Program-made: the position numbers and the translations under genes
NCBI GenBank assembly: GCA_001873005.1
Contig: MNYE01000136.1
Span: 3,707 to 19,748 of the forward strand
DNA from: Dehalococcoidia bacterium CG2_30_46_9
Lineage (GTDB): Bacteria > Chloroflexota > Dehalococcoidia > GIF9 > AB-539-J10
Direction: 5' to 3'
Length of the DNA stretch: 16,042 nt
Notes under the pieces: model-generated
What the model saw: the letters and a program-made list of their open reading frames with translations, nothing else
Told to the model about the DNA's origin: nothing
Databases searched by the model: none
Shown: positions 6,363 to 13,374 of the stretch, piece after piece
How positions within the stretch are numbered: the first letter of the stretch is position 1
How the letters are laid out: every line of letters starts with the position of its first letter

Positions 6363-7517
6363 GTGAAGACTGAGGAACTGAAATATTGGATAGGTTTTTC
6401 TCGGGTGCCCGGGATCGGCAGGGTAAGGCTTTCGCAGTTAAAAGAGCATTTTGGCAATTTAGAAGATGCCTGGAAAGCTTCAGAAAGCAAGCTAAAACAA
6501 GCCGGATTAGACTCGCGAAGTGTAAACGCTTTACTATTGCTACGCCAGAAAATTTCCCTGGACCAGGAAGTAGAAAAGCTGGAGCGCTATAAGGTAAAAA
6601 CGCTTACCTGTGAGGACCAATATTACCCTTCTCGATTAAAGGAAATTTATGATTATCCGCCAGTACTTTACGTTAGAGGCGAGCTTCCAGCTCAAGATAT
6701 TCCTTGCTTGGCTGCGGTGGGCACACGGCGTCCCACTATATACGGACGTCAAGTGGCCGAAGAAATCATAGCCGATTTGGTGCGAAGCAATCTTGTTATT
6801 GTCAGCGGGCTGGCCAGAGGAATTGATACTGTGGCTCATAGGACTGCTCTGGACAACGGAGGTAAAACCATAGCTGTCTTTGGTTCCGGGCTGGATATTA
6901 TCTATCCGGCAGAAAATGCTAAATTAGCTTTAGATATAGTGGAACATGGAGCTTTGGTAAGTGAATTTCCCTTAGGCACCAGGCCTAAGGCGGAAAATTT
7001 TCCGCTGCGCAATCGAATTATGAGTGGCTTGAGCTTAGGCGTGCTAGTGGTGGAAGCTGGGGAAAAAAGTGGTGCCCTAATCACAGCCTTTCAAGCGCTG
7101 GCGCAGAATCGCGAGGTCTTTGCCATTCCCGGTAGTATTCTTTCCCCTGCTAGCAAGGGAACCAATCGTCTCATACAAGAGGGAGCTAAGTTAGTTTGTA
7201 ACTGTGCCGATATTCTGGAGGAATTGAACTTAGGCATAATTGCTCCTCAGCAACTGGAAATTAAAGAATTCTTGCCCGCAAATGAAGCTGAATCCCTGAT
7301 ACTAAAACAGCTAACTCCTGAGCCAGTGCATATAGATGAGATCTGTCGCAGCAGTGGTTTACCTGTACCCGAGGTAAGCAGTACACTGGCTATCCTGGAG
7401 CTTAAAGGCGTAGCGAGGCAGATAGGAAATATGAACTATGTCCTGGCCAGGGACAAAAAAGGAGGGGTCCCTCGTCCACCCTGCCCCTTATCTGGCGAGG
7501 GACGTGAGGGAAAATAA
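6363..7517 (+). CDS. dprA: DNA processing protein DprA
   Basis: DprA binds single-stranded DNA and loads RecA during natural transformation; it is also widespread in bacteria not known to be competent. The 384-residue product has an N-terminal helix-hairpin-helix segment (SRVPGIGRVRLSQL), the Rossmann domain with AAVGTRRPT, SGLARGID, GSGLDIIYP, NFPLRNRIMSG and SGALITA, and a C-terminal winged-helix domain (from about LTPEPVHIDEI). The GTG start at 6363 gives the family N-terminus KTEELKYWIGFSRV; no clear ribosome binding site is seen. An upstream TTG (6312) lies inside a repeat and is not preferred. The last 16 residues, from VPRPPCPLSGEGREGK, are encoded by palindromic repeat sequence and follow the normal domain end. 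The stop overlaps the topA start by one base. Confidence 0.9.
   Translation: MKTEELKYWIGFSRVPGIGRVRLSQLKEHFGNLEDAWKASESKLKQAGLDSRSVNALLLLRQKISLDQEVEKLERYKVKTLTCEDQYYPSRLKEIYDYPPVLYVRGELPAQDIPCLAAVGTRRPTIYGRQVAEEIIADLVRSNLVIVSGLARGIDTVAHRTALDNGGKTIAVFGSGLDIIYPAENAKLALDIVEHGALVSEFPLGTRPKAENFPLRNRIMSGLSLGVLVVEAGEKSGALITAFQALAQNREVFAIPGSILSPASKGTNRLIQEGAKLVCNCADILEELNLGIIAPQQLEIKEFLPANEAESLILKQLTPEPVHIDEICRSSGLPVPEVSSTLAILELKGVARQIGNMNYVLARDKKGGVPRPPCPLSGEGREGK
7469..7510. repeat. GC-rich palindromic repeat forming the dprA 3' end and topA ribosome binding site
   Basis: An imperfect inverted repeat starting CCCTCGTCCACCCTGCCCC and ending GGCGAGGGACGTGAGGG. It resembles the CCCTCACCC...GGGAGAGGG element inside the formyltransferase gene. 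It encodes the C-terminal tail of DprA, and its terminal GAGGG stands six bases before the topA ATG, serving as its Shine-Dalgarno. Confidence 0.65.
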
Positions 7518-9589
7518 TGTCAGATAAGTTAGTTATTGTTGAGTCACCGGCTAAAGCAAGAACGCTAACTGGAATTCTAGGACGTGGCTACACTGTGAAG
7601 GCTTCGCTAGGGCATGTGCGCGACTTACCTAAAACGCGTTTGGGGGTAGATGTGGAAAAAGATTTTGCCCCCACGTATGTTATCGTTCCTGAGAGGAAAA
7701 AGATAGTTAAGGAGATTAAAGAGGCGGCTCCCAAGGCTAAGTCCATTTTCCTGGCTACCGACCCTGATCGGGAAGGAGAGGCGATCTCATGGCATCTTAT
7801 CAAAGCAGCTAAGCTGGACAAAGATGACACACCCATTCATCGCGTAATCTTCCACGAGATAACCAAAGAAGCGATAAAGGAGGCGTTCAAGAATCCCCGC
7901 TCCATTGACATGGATCTGGTTAATGCCCAACAAGCTAGACGCATCCTGGATAGACTTGTAGGCTATAAATTAAGTCCTCTCTTATGGCGCAAGGTGCAAA
8001 GAGGCCTTTCCGCCGGCAGAGTTCAGTCAGTAGCGGTAAGGATGGTCGTTGAGCGAGAGCAACAAATTCAAAACTTTGTCCCCCAGGAATACTGGACCAT
8101 CGAGGTCAAATTGGTACGAGTGGAAGAACAGGAAACGAGCTTTATAGCCAAACTTGTGGCTTCAATTGATGGCAGCAAGTTAGATATTCGTGACGAAAAA
8201 GAGGCAGTAAAGATTGTTGCCGAATTAGAAAAAGCCGAATACGTAGTTAAGTCAATACGAACCAGGACGATAGCCCGTCAACCAGCGCCACCATTCATTA
8301 CCAGCACCTTGCAGCAGGAAGCTTGGAGGAAACTGCATTTTGCCGCCAAGCATACTATGGCAATTGCCCAGCAGCTTTATGAAGGTTTACCTCTAGGTGA
8401 GAAAGGTTCTGTCGGTCTTATTACCTATATGCGCACCGACTCTACACATATCGCCCCTTCTGCCATGACCGAGGTAAGAGATTTTATTCAAGAGAAGTAT
8501 GGCAGGGATTTTCTGCCGGCAAAACCACGTAGTTTTGCCAAAAAAACAAAGTGGGCTCAGGAAGCTCACGAAGCAATTCGCCCTACCAAAATTTATCGTG
8601 AGCCAAACGAGGTTAGACCGTTTCTCAACCGAGATCAGCTCAGGCTTTATGAGCTTATCTGGAAGCGCATGCTATCCAGCCAGATGTCACCGGCACTATA
8701 TGCCACAATCAAAGTAGAGATAGTGGCAAGGAATGTCATTGCGAGCGAGGCGAAGCAACCTCAAGGCTATCTACTTGAAGCAACTAGCTCAATTCTTAAG
8801 TTTCCTGGTTTCACCATCATTTACAACGAAAGCAAGGATGAGGACGAGCCAGAAGAAGGTTTTGTTTCTTTGCCCGAGTTGCATATTGACGATAGATTAA
8901 TCTGCCAGGAAATTTTTCCTGGACAACATTTTACTCAACCGCCACCTCGCTACAGCGAAGCAACATTGATAAAGGCGCTAGAGGAGAAAGGCATAGGACG
9001 TCCCAGTACTTATGCCCCCATAATCTCTACTATTCAGGAAAGAAATTATGCGCGTAAGGTAGAGGGCAAATTTTATCCCGAGGAGCTCGGCGTAATTGTC
9101 AACAATATCTTGAAAGATCATTTCCCCAAAATAGTTGACTTTGGCTTTACAGCACAAATAGAAAGGCAACTGGATGAAATAGCCCGGGGCAAAAATGAAT
9201 GGGTAGCAGTCTTAAGAGATTTTTACTCTCCCTTTGAGGATATGCTTAAGAAAGCGTCCATCAATATTGTTAAGGTTAATACAGCTAAAATGACTGAAGA
9301 GAGATGCACTAACTGTGGTCGCCCTATGGTGATAAAGATGGGACGTTTTGGCCAATTTCTTGCCTGTAGTGGCTACCCAGAATGTAAGACAACCATACCT
9401 TACTTGGTCAAAATTGGGGCTCACTGCCCTCAATGTGGTGGTGAATTGGTAGTGAGAACCAACAAAAAGAGGAAGGTATTCTATGGATGTAGCAATTTTC
9501 CGCAGTGCCAATACACCACGAGCCACAAACCAAAACCTGTCCTGAAACAAGTTCAGGATGAAGAGCAAAAACAGGAGGCATCTTTATGA
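7517..9589 (+). CDS. topA: DNA topoisomerase I (type IA)
   Basis: A 690-residue topoisomerase that relaxes negative supercoils by a tyrosine-linked single-strand passage. The TOPRIM domain shows VESPAK (Glu9) and TDPDRE (81-86). The catalytic tyrosine is Tyr304 in GLITYMRTDS. Two C-terminal four-cysteine zinc ribbons follow (CTNCGRPM...CSGYPEC and CPQCGGEL...CSNFPQC). The length fits the shorter bacterial forms. Two dispersed repeats are read in frame: one at residues about 406-416 (NVIASEAKQPQ), inside the strand just before YLLEATSSILKFPG, and one at about 675-681 (LKQVQD) in the tail after the last zinc ribbon. GAGGG six bases upstream is the ribosome binding site. The end overlaps aroQ by four bases. 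Confidence 0.95.
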   Translation: MSDKLVIVESPAKARTLTGILGRGYTVKASLGHVRDLPKTRLGVDVEKDFAPTYVIVPERKKIVKEIKEAAPKAKSIFLATDPDREGEAISWHLIKAAKLDKDDTPIHRVIFHEITKEAIKEAFKNPRSIDMDLVNAQQARRILDRLVGYKLSPLLWRKVQRGLSAGRVQSVAVRMVVEREQQIQNFVPQEYWTIEVKLVRVEEQETSFIAKLVASIDGSKLDIRDEKEAVKIVAELEKAEYVVKSIRTRTIARQPAPPFITSTLQQEAWRKLHFAAKHTMAIAQQLYEGLPLGEKGSVGLITYMRTDSTHIAPSAMTEVRDFIQEKYGRDFLPAKPRSFAKKTKWAQEAHEAIRPTKIYREPNEVRPFLNRDQLRLYELIWKRMLSSQMSPALYATIKVEIVARNVIASEAKQPQGYLLEATSSILKFPGFTIIYNESKDEDEPEEGFVSLPELHIDDRLICQEIFPGQHFTQPPPRYSEATLIKALEEKGIGRPSTYAPIISTIQERNYARKVEGKFYPEELGVIVNNILKDHFPKIVDFGFTAQIERQLDEIARGKNEWVAVLRDFYSPFEDMLKKASINIVKVNTAKMTEERCTNCGRPMVIKMGRFGQFLACSGYPECKTTIPYLVKIGAHCPQCGGELVVRTNKKRKVFYGCSNFPQCQYTTSHKPKPVLKQVQDEEQKQEASL
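8734..8763 (+). repeat. Half-copy of the TGTCATTGCGAG element, in frame inside topA
   Basis: The first 12 bases, TGTCATTGCGAG, equal the left end of the full element at 14999-15063; the rest reads CGAGGCGAAGCAACCTCA. It is translated as NVIASEAKQPQ. The right half of the palindrome is missing. Flanking topA sequence continues in the correct frame. Confidence 0.8.
9540..9558 (+). repeat. CCTGAAACAAGTTCAGG palindrome, in frame in the topA tail
   Basis: TCCTGAAACAAGTTCAGGA, a nearly perfect palindrome translated as LKQVQD after the last zinc ribbon of topoisomerase I. The same core recurs at 13017-13035, 13238-13256 and, degenerate, at 10823-10844 and 13909-13925. Confidence 0.75.
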
Positions 9590-10044
9590 AGATTCTAGTT
9601 ATTCATGGACCGAACTTGAATGTCCTGGGCAAGCGAGACAAAGCGATATATGGTGACAAAGCTTTGGCTGAGATAGATTCCCTGCTTAAGAAACGAGCTG
9701 AGACACTAAAGGCGGAAGTCATGACATTTCAATCTAATAGTGAGGGCACACTCGTTGACTTTATTCAAGAGCAATCAGATTCCGCCGATGGCATAATTAT
9801 CAATCCTGGAGCTCTCACCCACTATGGATACTCTCTGCGTGATGCCTTAGCTGATACCAGGCTGCCGGTAGTTGAAGTTCATTTATCTAATATCTATGCT
9901 CGTGAGGAGTGGCGAGCCAAATCTGTAATAGCTCCCATTGCTAGGGGGCAGATAAGCGGACTGGGTTGGAGGGGATATATCGCAGCTTTAGAAAGCTTAA
10001 TAGCTGAACTAAAAGGGGCGGATGAAAAGAAAATCAAAAAGTAA
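9586..10044 (+). CDS. aroQ: 3-dehydroquinate dehydratase, type II
   Basis: A 152-residue cytosolic enzyme of the shikimate pathway that dehydrates 3-dehydroquinate to 3-dehydroshikimate as a dodecamer. All key elements are visible: GPNLNVLGKR (8-17), catalytic Tyr22 in IYG, FQSNSEG (48-54), INPGALTHY with Asn73, and catalytic His99 in EVHLSNI followed by REEWR and the IARGQISGLG segment. The ATG overlaps the topA stop (ATGA), with AGGAGG seven bases upstream. The residue after LGKR is Asp where many homologues have Glu-Pro, a mild variation. It lies next to the M24 peptidase and efp, as in many Firmicutes. Confidence 0.95.
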   Translation: MKILVIHGPNLNVLGKRDKAIYGDKALAEIDSLLKKRAETLKAEVMTFQSNSEGTLVDFIQEQSDSADGIIINPGALTHYGYSLRDALADTRLPVVEVHLSNIYAREEWRAKSVIAPIARGQISGLGWRGYIAALESLIAELKGADEKKIKK

Positions 10045-10107
10045 AATGCAAAAATAACCTTTGCTTTTTAATCTGTCATTTTGATGTTTGATGTTTAATT
10101 TTTGACT
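10045..10107. other. AT-rich intergenic stretch between aroQ and the M24 peptidase
   Basis: Sixty-three bases, very rich in A and T, with direct repeats of TTTGATG and a T-rich run before TTGAC. It is the only sizeable gap among the tightly packed genes from dprA to the formyltransferase gene. No ribosome binding site for the next gene is visible. It could be a dispersed AT-rich repeat or a promoter; neither is established. Confidence 0.35.
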
Positions 10108-11223
10108 ATGCTAACGCTAAATCGTTTGCAAAAACTAAGATATACCATAGACGAACATGGCTTAGATGCGCTTCTGGTTTCTCAGCCATATAATTATCGC
10201 TATCTTTCCGGGTTTGCTGGCTCTTCAGGATGGTTGCTTATCTCAGAGAGTGAGGCTATTTTAGCTACCGACTTTCGCTATGTAGAACAGGCTAAGGAAG
10301 AGGCACCCCGATTCCGGGTTATCCAAATTAAAGGGGAAATGCACAACTGGCTTCCTCAGTTGGTATCCGATTTCGGCTGGCACAAACTGGGTTTTGAGGC
10401 TAATCACATTACCTTTACTCTTTATCAGAAGTTTAGCGAAACAGTAAAAAACAAACTTAATCTTGAGCTTATCCCTACTACCGCTTTGGTAGAGCGTCTC
10501 CGCTCCATAAAGGAATCCCTGGAATTAAAACTTATCAGCCGCGCAGCGGAATTAACTACCGCTGCTTTCGAATATGCTAGGTCAATAATACATGCTGGTA
10601 TGAAAGAAAAAGAGGTAGCCTGGGAGATAGAAAAATTCCTTCGCCAGAATGGGAGTGAGGGAATACCTTTTGAAATTATTGTCGCCTCAGGTCCTAATTC
10701 AGCTTTGCCACATGCCCGGCCGGGAGAAAGGATGATTCAAACTGGCGAGCCAGTGCTCATTGATATGGGGGCGAAAATAGACAGCTATTGCAGCGACTTT
10801 AGCCGTACTTTGTTAATGCCAGCCCCTGAACCAAGTTTCAGGGGAAGCAATCTCGAGACAGACAAAACATTTTCAGAAATCTATAATGTTGTCTTAGCGG
10901 CACAACTCAGTGCCATAGAGCGAATTCACAGCGGAATGAGTGCCGTGCAAGCAGATCAGCTAGCCCGCGATGTTATTACCAAAGCCGGCTATGGCGAATC
11001 CTTCGGACATGGCCTGGGACATGGCGTCGGATTAGAGTTGCACGAGGCTCCCACAATTAGCCCAAGTTCTTCCGATGTGTTCGCTGACGGCATGGTTTTT
11101 ACCATAGAACCTGGAGTTTACATAGCTGGATGGGGCGGTGTTAGAATTGAGGATATGGTGGTACTGGAGGGAGGTAAGGCTAGAGTAGTTACAAAGTCGA
11201 AAAAAGACGGAGGTTTACTATGA
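10108..11223 (+). CDS. M24-family aminopeptidase (Xaa-Pro aminopeptidase/prolidase type)
   Basis: A 371-residue metallopeptidase expected to release N-terminal residues before proline or to split Xaa-Pro dipeptides. The creatinase-type N-terminal domain (about 1-125) precedes the pita-bread fold. The five metal ligands are in place: DMGAKIDSYCSDF (two Asp), the HGLGHGVG His, TIEPGVY Glu and RIEDM Glu. About 13 residues, APEPSFRGSNLET, stand between SRTLLMP and DKTFSEIYNVV and are encoded by palindromic repeat sequence in a surface loop. ATG at 10108 is preferred over TTG six bases earlier; neither has a clear ribosome binding site. The stop overlaps efp by four bases. Peptidase versus dipeptidase specificity cannot be decided. 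Confidence 0.9.
   Translation: MLTLNRLQKLRYTIDEHGLDALLVSQPYNYRYLSGFAGSSGWLLISESEAILATDFRYVEQAKEEAPRFRVIQIKGEMHNWLPQLVSDFGWHKLGFEANHITFTLYQKFSETVKNKLNLELIPTTALVERLRSIKESLELKLISRAAELTTAAFEYARSIIHAGMKEKEVAWEIEKFLRQNGSEGIPFEIIVASGPNSALPHARPGERMIQTGEPVLIDMGAKIDSYCSDFSRTLLMPAPEPSFRGSNLETDKTFSEIYNVVLAAQLSAIERIHSGMSAVQADQLARDVITKAGYGESFGHGLGHGVGLELHEAPTISPSSSDVFADGMVFTIEPGVYIAGWGGVRIEDMVVLEGGKARVVTKSKKDGGLL
10823..10860 (+). repeat. Composite palindromic repeat in frame inside the M24 peptidase gene
   Basis: CCCCTGAACCAAGTTTCAGG and two more G bases form a palindrome of the CCTGAAACAAGTTCAGG family. It runs directly into GAAGCAATCTCGAGA, a piece of the TGTCATTGCGAG family. The same pairing of a palindrome with an AAGCAATCTC piece occurs in the formyltransferase gene. 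Confidence 0.7.
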
Positions 11224-11780
11224 TTGATGCCGGAGAATTGAGGAAAGGAATAACTGTAGAACTGGATGGCAATATGTACCAAATTGTAGAGTATCAGCAT
11301 GTTAAGATGCAGCAAAGGCAACCTGTGATTAAATTGAAACTCCGTGATGTCCGCACTGGTAATACTACAGAACGGAATTTCCAGTCTAATAACAAATTCA
11401 AGTCTGTCTTCCTTGAGCACCGGACCGTTCAGTATCTTTATAATGAGAGTGATCTCTATTATTTTATGGACACGAAGAACTATGAGCAAATGGTACTAAC
11501 TGCGAAACAGGTGGGTGATAGCTTGCACTATCTTAAAGAAGGAATGAATCTAGAGATTTTGACCTGTAAAGATGAGGCAGTGAGCATAGAACTGCCCACC
11601 GCTGTAGAGCTCCAGGTTATTGAGACAGAGCCAGGTTTCAAAGGGGACAGAGCTACAGCAGGTACTAAACCAGCTAAACTAGAAAGTGGCTTTGTTGTTC
11701 AAGTTCCTCTTTTTATTAGTGTGGGTGATTCTGTCAAGATTGATACCCGAACTGGGGAGTATCTGGAGAAAGTAGGTTAA
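11220..11780 (+). CDS. efp: Translation elongation factor P
   Basis: A 186-residue ribosome-binding factor that relieves stalling at proline runs. The three beta-barrel domains are recognisable: KOW-like N-terminus (MIDAGELRKGITVELDG), the middle domain with FLEHRTVQYLYNE, and the C-terminal signature VELQVIETEPGFKGDRATAGTKPA. The tip loop of domain I reads HVKMQQRQPV. Aligned with E. coli HVKPGKGQAF-type loops, the modified Lys34 position is Gln32 here, followed by Arg33, so neither the lysine nor the usual arginine position is occupied. GGAGG six bases before ATG supports the start, and the gene overlaps the M24 gene by four bases. No EpmA, EpmB or EarP gene is in the window. Confidence 0.95.
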   Translation: MIDAGELRKGITVELDGNMYQIVEYQHVKMQQRQPVIKLKLRDVRTGNTTERNFQSNNKFKSVFLEHRTVQYLYNESDLYYFMDTKNYEQMVLTAKQVGDSLHYLKEGMNLEILTCKDEAVSIELPTAVELQVIETEPGFKGDRATAGTKPAKLESGFVVQVPLFISVGDSVKIDTRTGEYLEKVG

Positions 11781-12425
11781 TTGCTACGCGCTGATTTGCA
11801 TGTTCACACCTGTTATTCCATGGACTGCTCCACACCCCTGAGCAAAATAATCGCTCATTGTCTCAAAATAGGTATAAATTGCATCGCCATAGCTGACCAC
11901 GGTACTATTGCCGGCGCCCTAAAGTTAGAAGAAATAGCTCCCTTCAAAGTGATTGTTGCCGAGGAAATTCTTACGCCCTGCGGCGAATTGATGGGGCTAT
12001 TTTTAAAAGAAACAATTCCTAGTGGACCATCTCCTGAGGAAATTATTGAACGAATCAGAAGTCAAGGAGGATTGGTTGGCATCCCTCACCCTTTGGGACG
12101 AGCACCTCTAAAGAACTCCACGAAATTACTATCGGAAAGAATCTTATCTCAGGTTGACATCATTGAGGTTTTCAATTCGCGCACCCCCTTTTCCAATAGC
12201 TTCACCAAGGCTTGGGAATTGGTTAACAAGTATGGGCTGGCTCCCAGTGCCGGAAGCGATGCCCATATGGTAAGCGAAATTGGTAAGGCTTATGTAGAAA
12301 TGCCCGAATTCAATGGCCCGGACGACTTCATAAACTGTCTCATCCAAGGCAAAATATTTGGACGAAGGTCTAATCCCCTGGTTCACTTTGCTAGCACCTG
12401 GACGAAGATAAAGAAGAAATTGTAG
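11781..12425 (+). CDS. PHP-domain phosphoesterase
   Basis: A 214-residue metal-dependent PHP-fold protein. Metal-binding motifs are DLHVHTCYSMD (5-15), IADHGT, GIPHPLGR and the late GSDAH. The compact size with a C-terminal GSDAH block fits the PHP family of TrpH/YciV type, which act on 3',5'-bisphosphates or RNA 5' ends. The substrate here is unknown. It begins with TTG directly after the efp stop (TAATTG), so translational coupling to efp is likely. Two bases separate its stop from the formyltransferase-like start. There is no polymerase domain, so it is not a PolX or DnaE fragment. Confidence 0.82.
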   Translation: MLRADLHVHTCYSMDCSTPLSKIIAHCLKIGINCIAIADHGTIAGALKLEEIAPFKVIVAEEILTPCGELMGLFLKETIPSGPSPEEIIERIRSQGGLVGIPHPLGRAPLKNSTKLLSERILSQVDIIEVFNSRTPFSNSFTKAWELVNKYGLAPSAGSDAHMVSEIGKAYVEMPEFNGPDDFINCLIQGKIFGRRSNPLVHFASTWTKIKKKL

Positions 12426-12427
12426 GG

Positions 12428-13261
12428 ATGAACATTGGCTGGTTTTCTACCGGTAGGGATGAGGCGGCGTGTCAGCTTTTAAAGGCTGTTTGGGAAAGCA
12501 TAGAAGCTGGCGAGATACAGGCCAAAATAAGCTTTGTTTTTAGTAACCGAGAGCCGGGAGAGGCGAAGGAAAGCGACCTATTCTTTGAACTTGTTCACAG
12601 CTACAATATACCGCTTATCTGCTTCTCGCATAGAAAGTTCAAAACCCTCACCCAAACCCTCTCCCTTCAAGGGAGAGGGCCGGGAGAGTGTAGAGCGAAG
12701 CAATCTCATGAAGATTGGCGCCTCCGATATGATAGAGAAGTAAACAAGCGGGTTGAAAAGTTTTGCCCAGACCTCTGTGTTCTTGCTGGCTATATGCTCA
12801 TCATAGGAGAGGAGCTTTGCCGAAAGTATAATATGATTAACCTCCACCCAGCACCCCCCGGTGGACCCAGCGGTAGCTGGCAGGAGGTGATGCGGACATT
12901 GATACGAAATAAAGCCAAAGAAGCTGGAGCCATGATGCACCTCGTGACCCCCAAATTAGATCAGGGACCAGTAGTTAGCTACTGCACTTTCCCCTTTAGA
13001 GGTAAAGCCTTCGATACCCTGAATCAAGTTCAGGGCTGGCAAAAAGATGACGAAAAAACGTTATTTCAGCTTATCCGTCAGCATGAGCTTGTCAGGGAAT
13101 TCCCCCTTATTATCTTGACATTGCAAGCTCTAAGTCGGGGGGAGATTAGTATAAGAGATGGTAGAGTAATCAATGCCCAGGGAGAGTCAATTGAAGGATA
13201 TAACCTCAGTGGTAAGATAGACAAGGCGATAGAGAGTGACCCTGAAACAAGTTCAGTGTAG
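12428..13261 (+). CDS. Formyltransferase-fold protein (PurN-like), substrate unknown
   Basis: A 277-residue protein with the catalytic signature of folate-dependent formyltransferases: GYMLIIGEEL (121-130), Asn138 and His140 in INLHPAPPGGPSGSW, and Asp178 in KLDQGPVV, corresponding to the Asn-His-Asp triad of PurN. The proline/glycine-rich stretch after HPA differs from classic PurN (HPSLLPxYPG). The C-terminal helical region is longer than in PurN, so the substrate may differ. Three repeat-derived segments are read in frame: residues about 72-96 (from TLTQTLSLQGRGPGECRAKQ), about 197-203 (TLNQVQG), and the last seven (DPETSSV), the stop falling just past the repeat arm. The neighbours PHP and HAD suggest a nucleotide or cofactor salvage role, which is speculative. 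Confidence 0.75.
   Translation: MNIGWFSTGRDEAACQLLKAVWESIEAGEIQAKISFVFSNREPGEAKESDLFFELVHSYNIPLICFSHRKFKTLTQTLSLQGRGPGECRAKQSHEDWRLRYDREVNKRVEKFCPDLCVLAGYMLIIGEELCRKYNMINLHPAPPGGPSGSWQEVMRTLIRNKAKEAGAMMHLVTPKLDQGPVVSYCTFPFRGKAFDTLNQVQGWQKDDEKTLFQLIRQHELVREFPLIILTLQALSRGEISIRDGRVINAQGESIEGYNLSGKIDKAIESDPETSSV
12641..12715 (+). repeat. Composite repeat insert in the formyltransferase-like gene
   Basis: It contains a 23-bp palindrome (12657-12679) with perfect 11-base arms, CCCTCTCCCTT and AAGGGAGAGGG, preceded by CCCTCACCCAAA. It is followed by GAGCGAAGCAATCTCA (12693-12708), a fragment of the TGTCATTGCGAG element. It adds about 25 residues between the N-terminal Rossmann half (ending ICFSHRKF) and WRLRYDREV without breaking the frame. 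Confidence 0.75.
13017..13035 (+). repeat. CCTGAA...TTCAGG palindrome in frame in the formyltransferase-like gene
   Basis: CCCTGAATCAAGTTCAGGG, 19 bases with eight-base arms, translated as TLNQVQG in the same frame as the topA tail copy. Confidence 0.75.
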
Positions 13262-13360
13262 AGATGCTGAACCAAGTTCAGCATGACAATATTGGAATGT
13301 CATTCCGACGTACTAATGTCATTCCGAACTTGTTTCGGAATCTCATCTTGTTTCAGGGTC
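13238..13360. repeat. Nested palindromic element with 14-bp terminal inverted repeats
   Basis: GACCCTGAAACAAG (13238-13251) and CTTGTTTCAGGGTC (13347-13360) are perfect inverted repeats bounding 123 bp. Inside lie a palindrome with arms ATGCTGAAC/GTTCAGCAT (13264-13284), two direct copies of TGTCATTCCGA (13298-13308, 13317-13327), and a palindrome with arms ATTCCGAA/TTCGGAAT (13321-13341). The left end codes for the C-terminus of the formyltransferase-like protein. The right end is 14 bases before the HAD start. It has no coding capacity. Confidence 0.8.
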
Positions 13361-13374
13361 TAGAGTGAGGCACA

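Noticed and set aside
12641..13360. Possible CRISPR-like array because of many short palindromes
   Set aside because: Repeats belong to different families, spacing is irregular and there are no cas genes.
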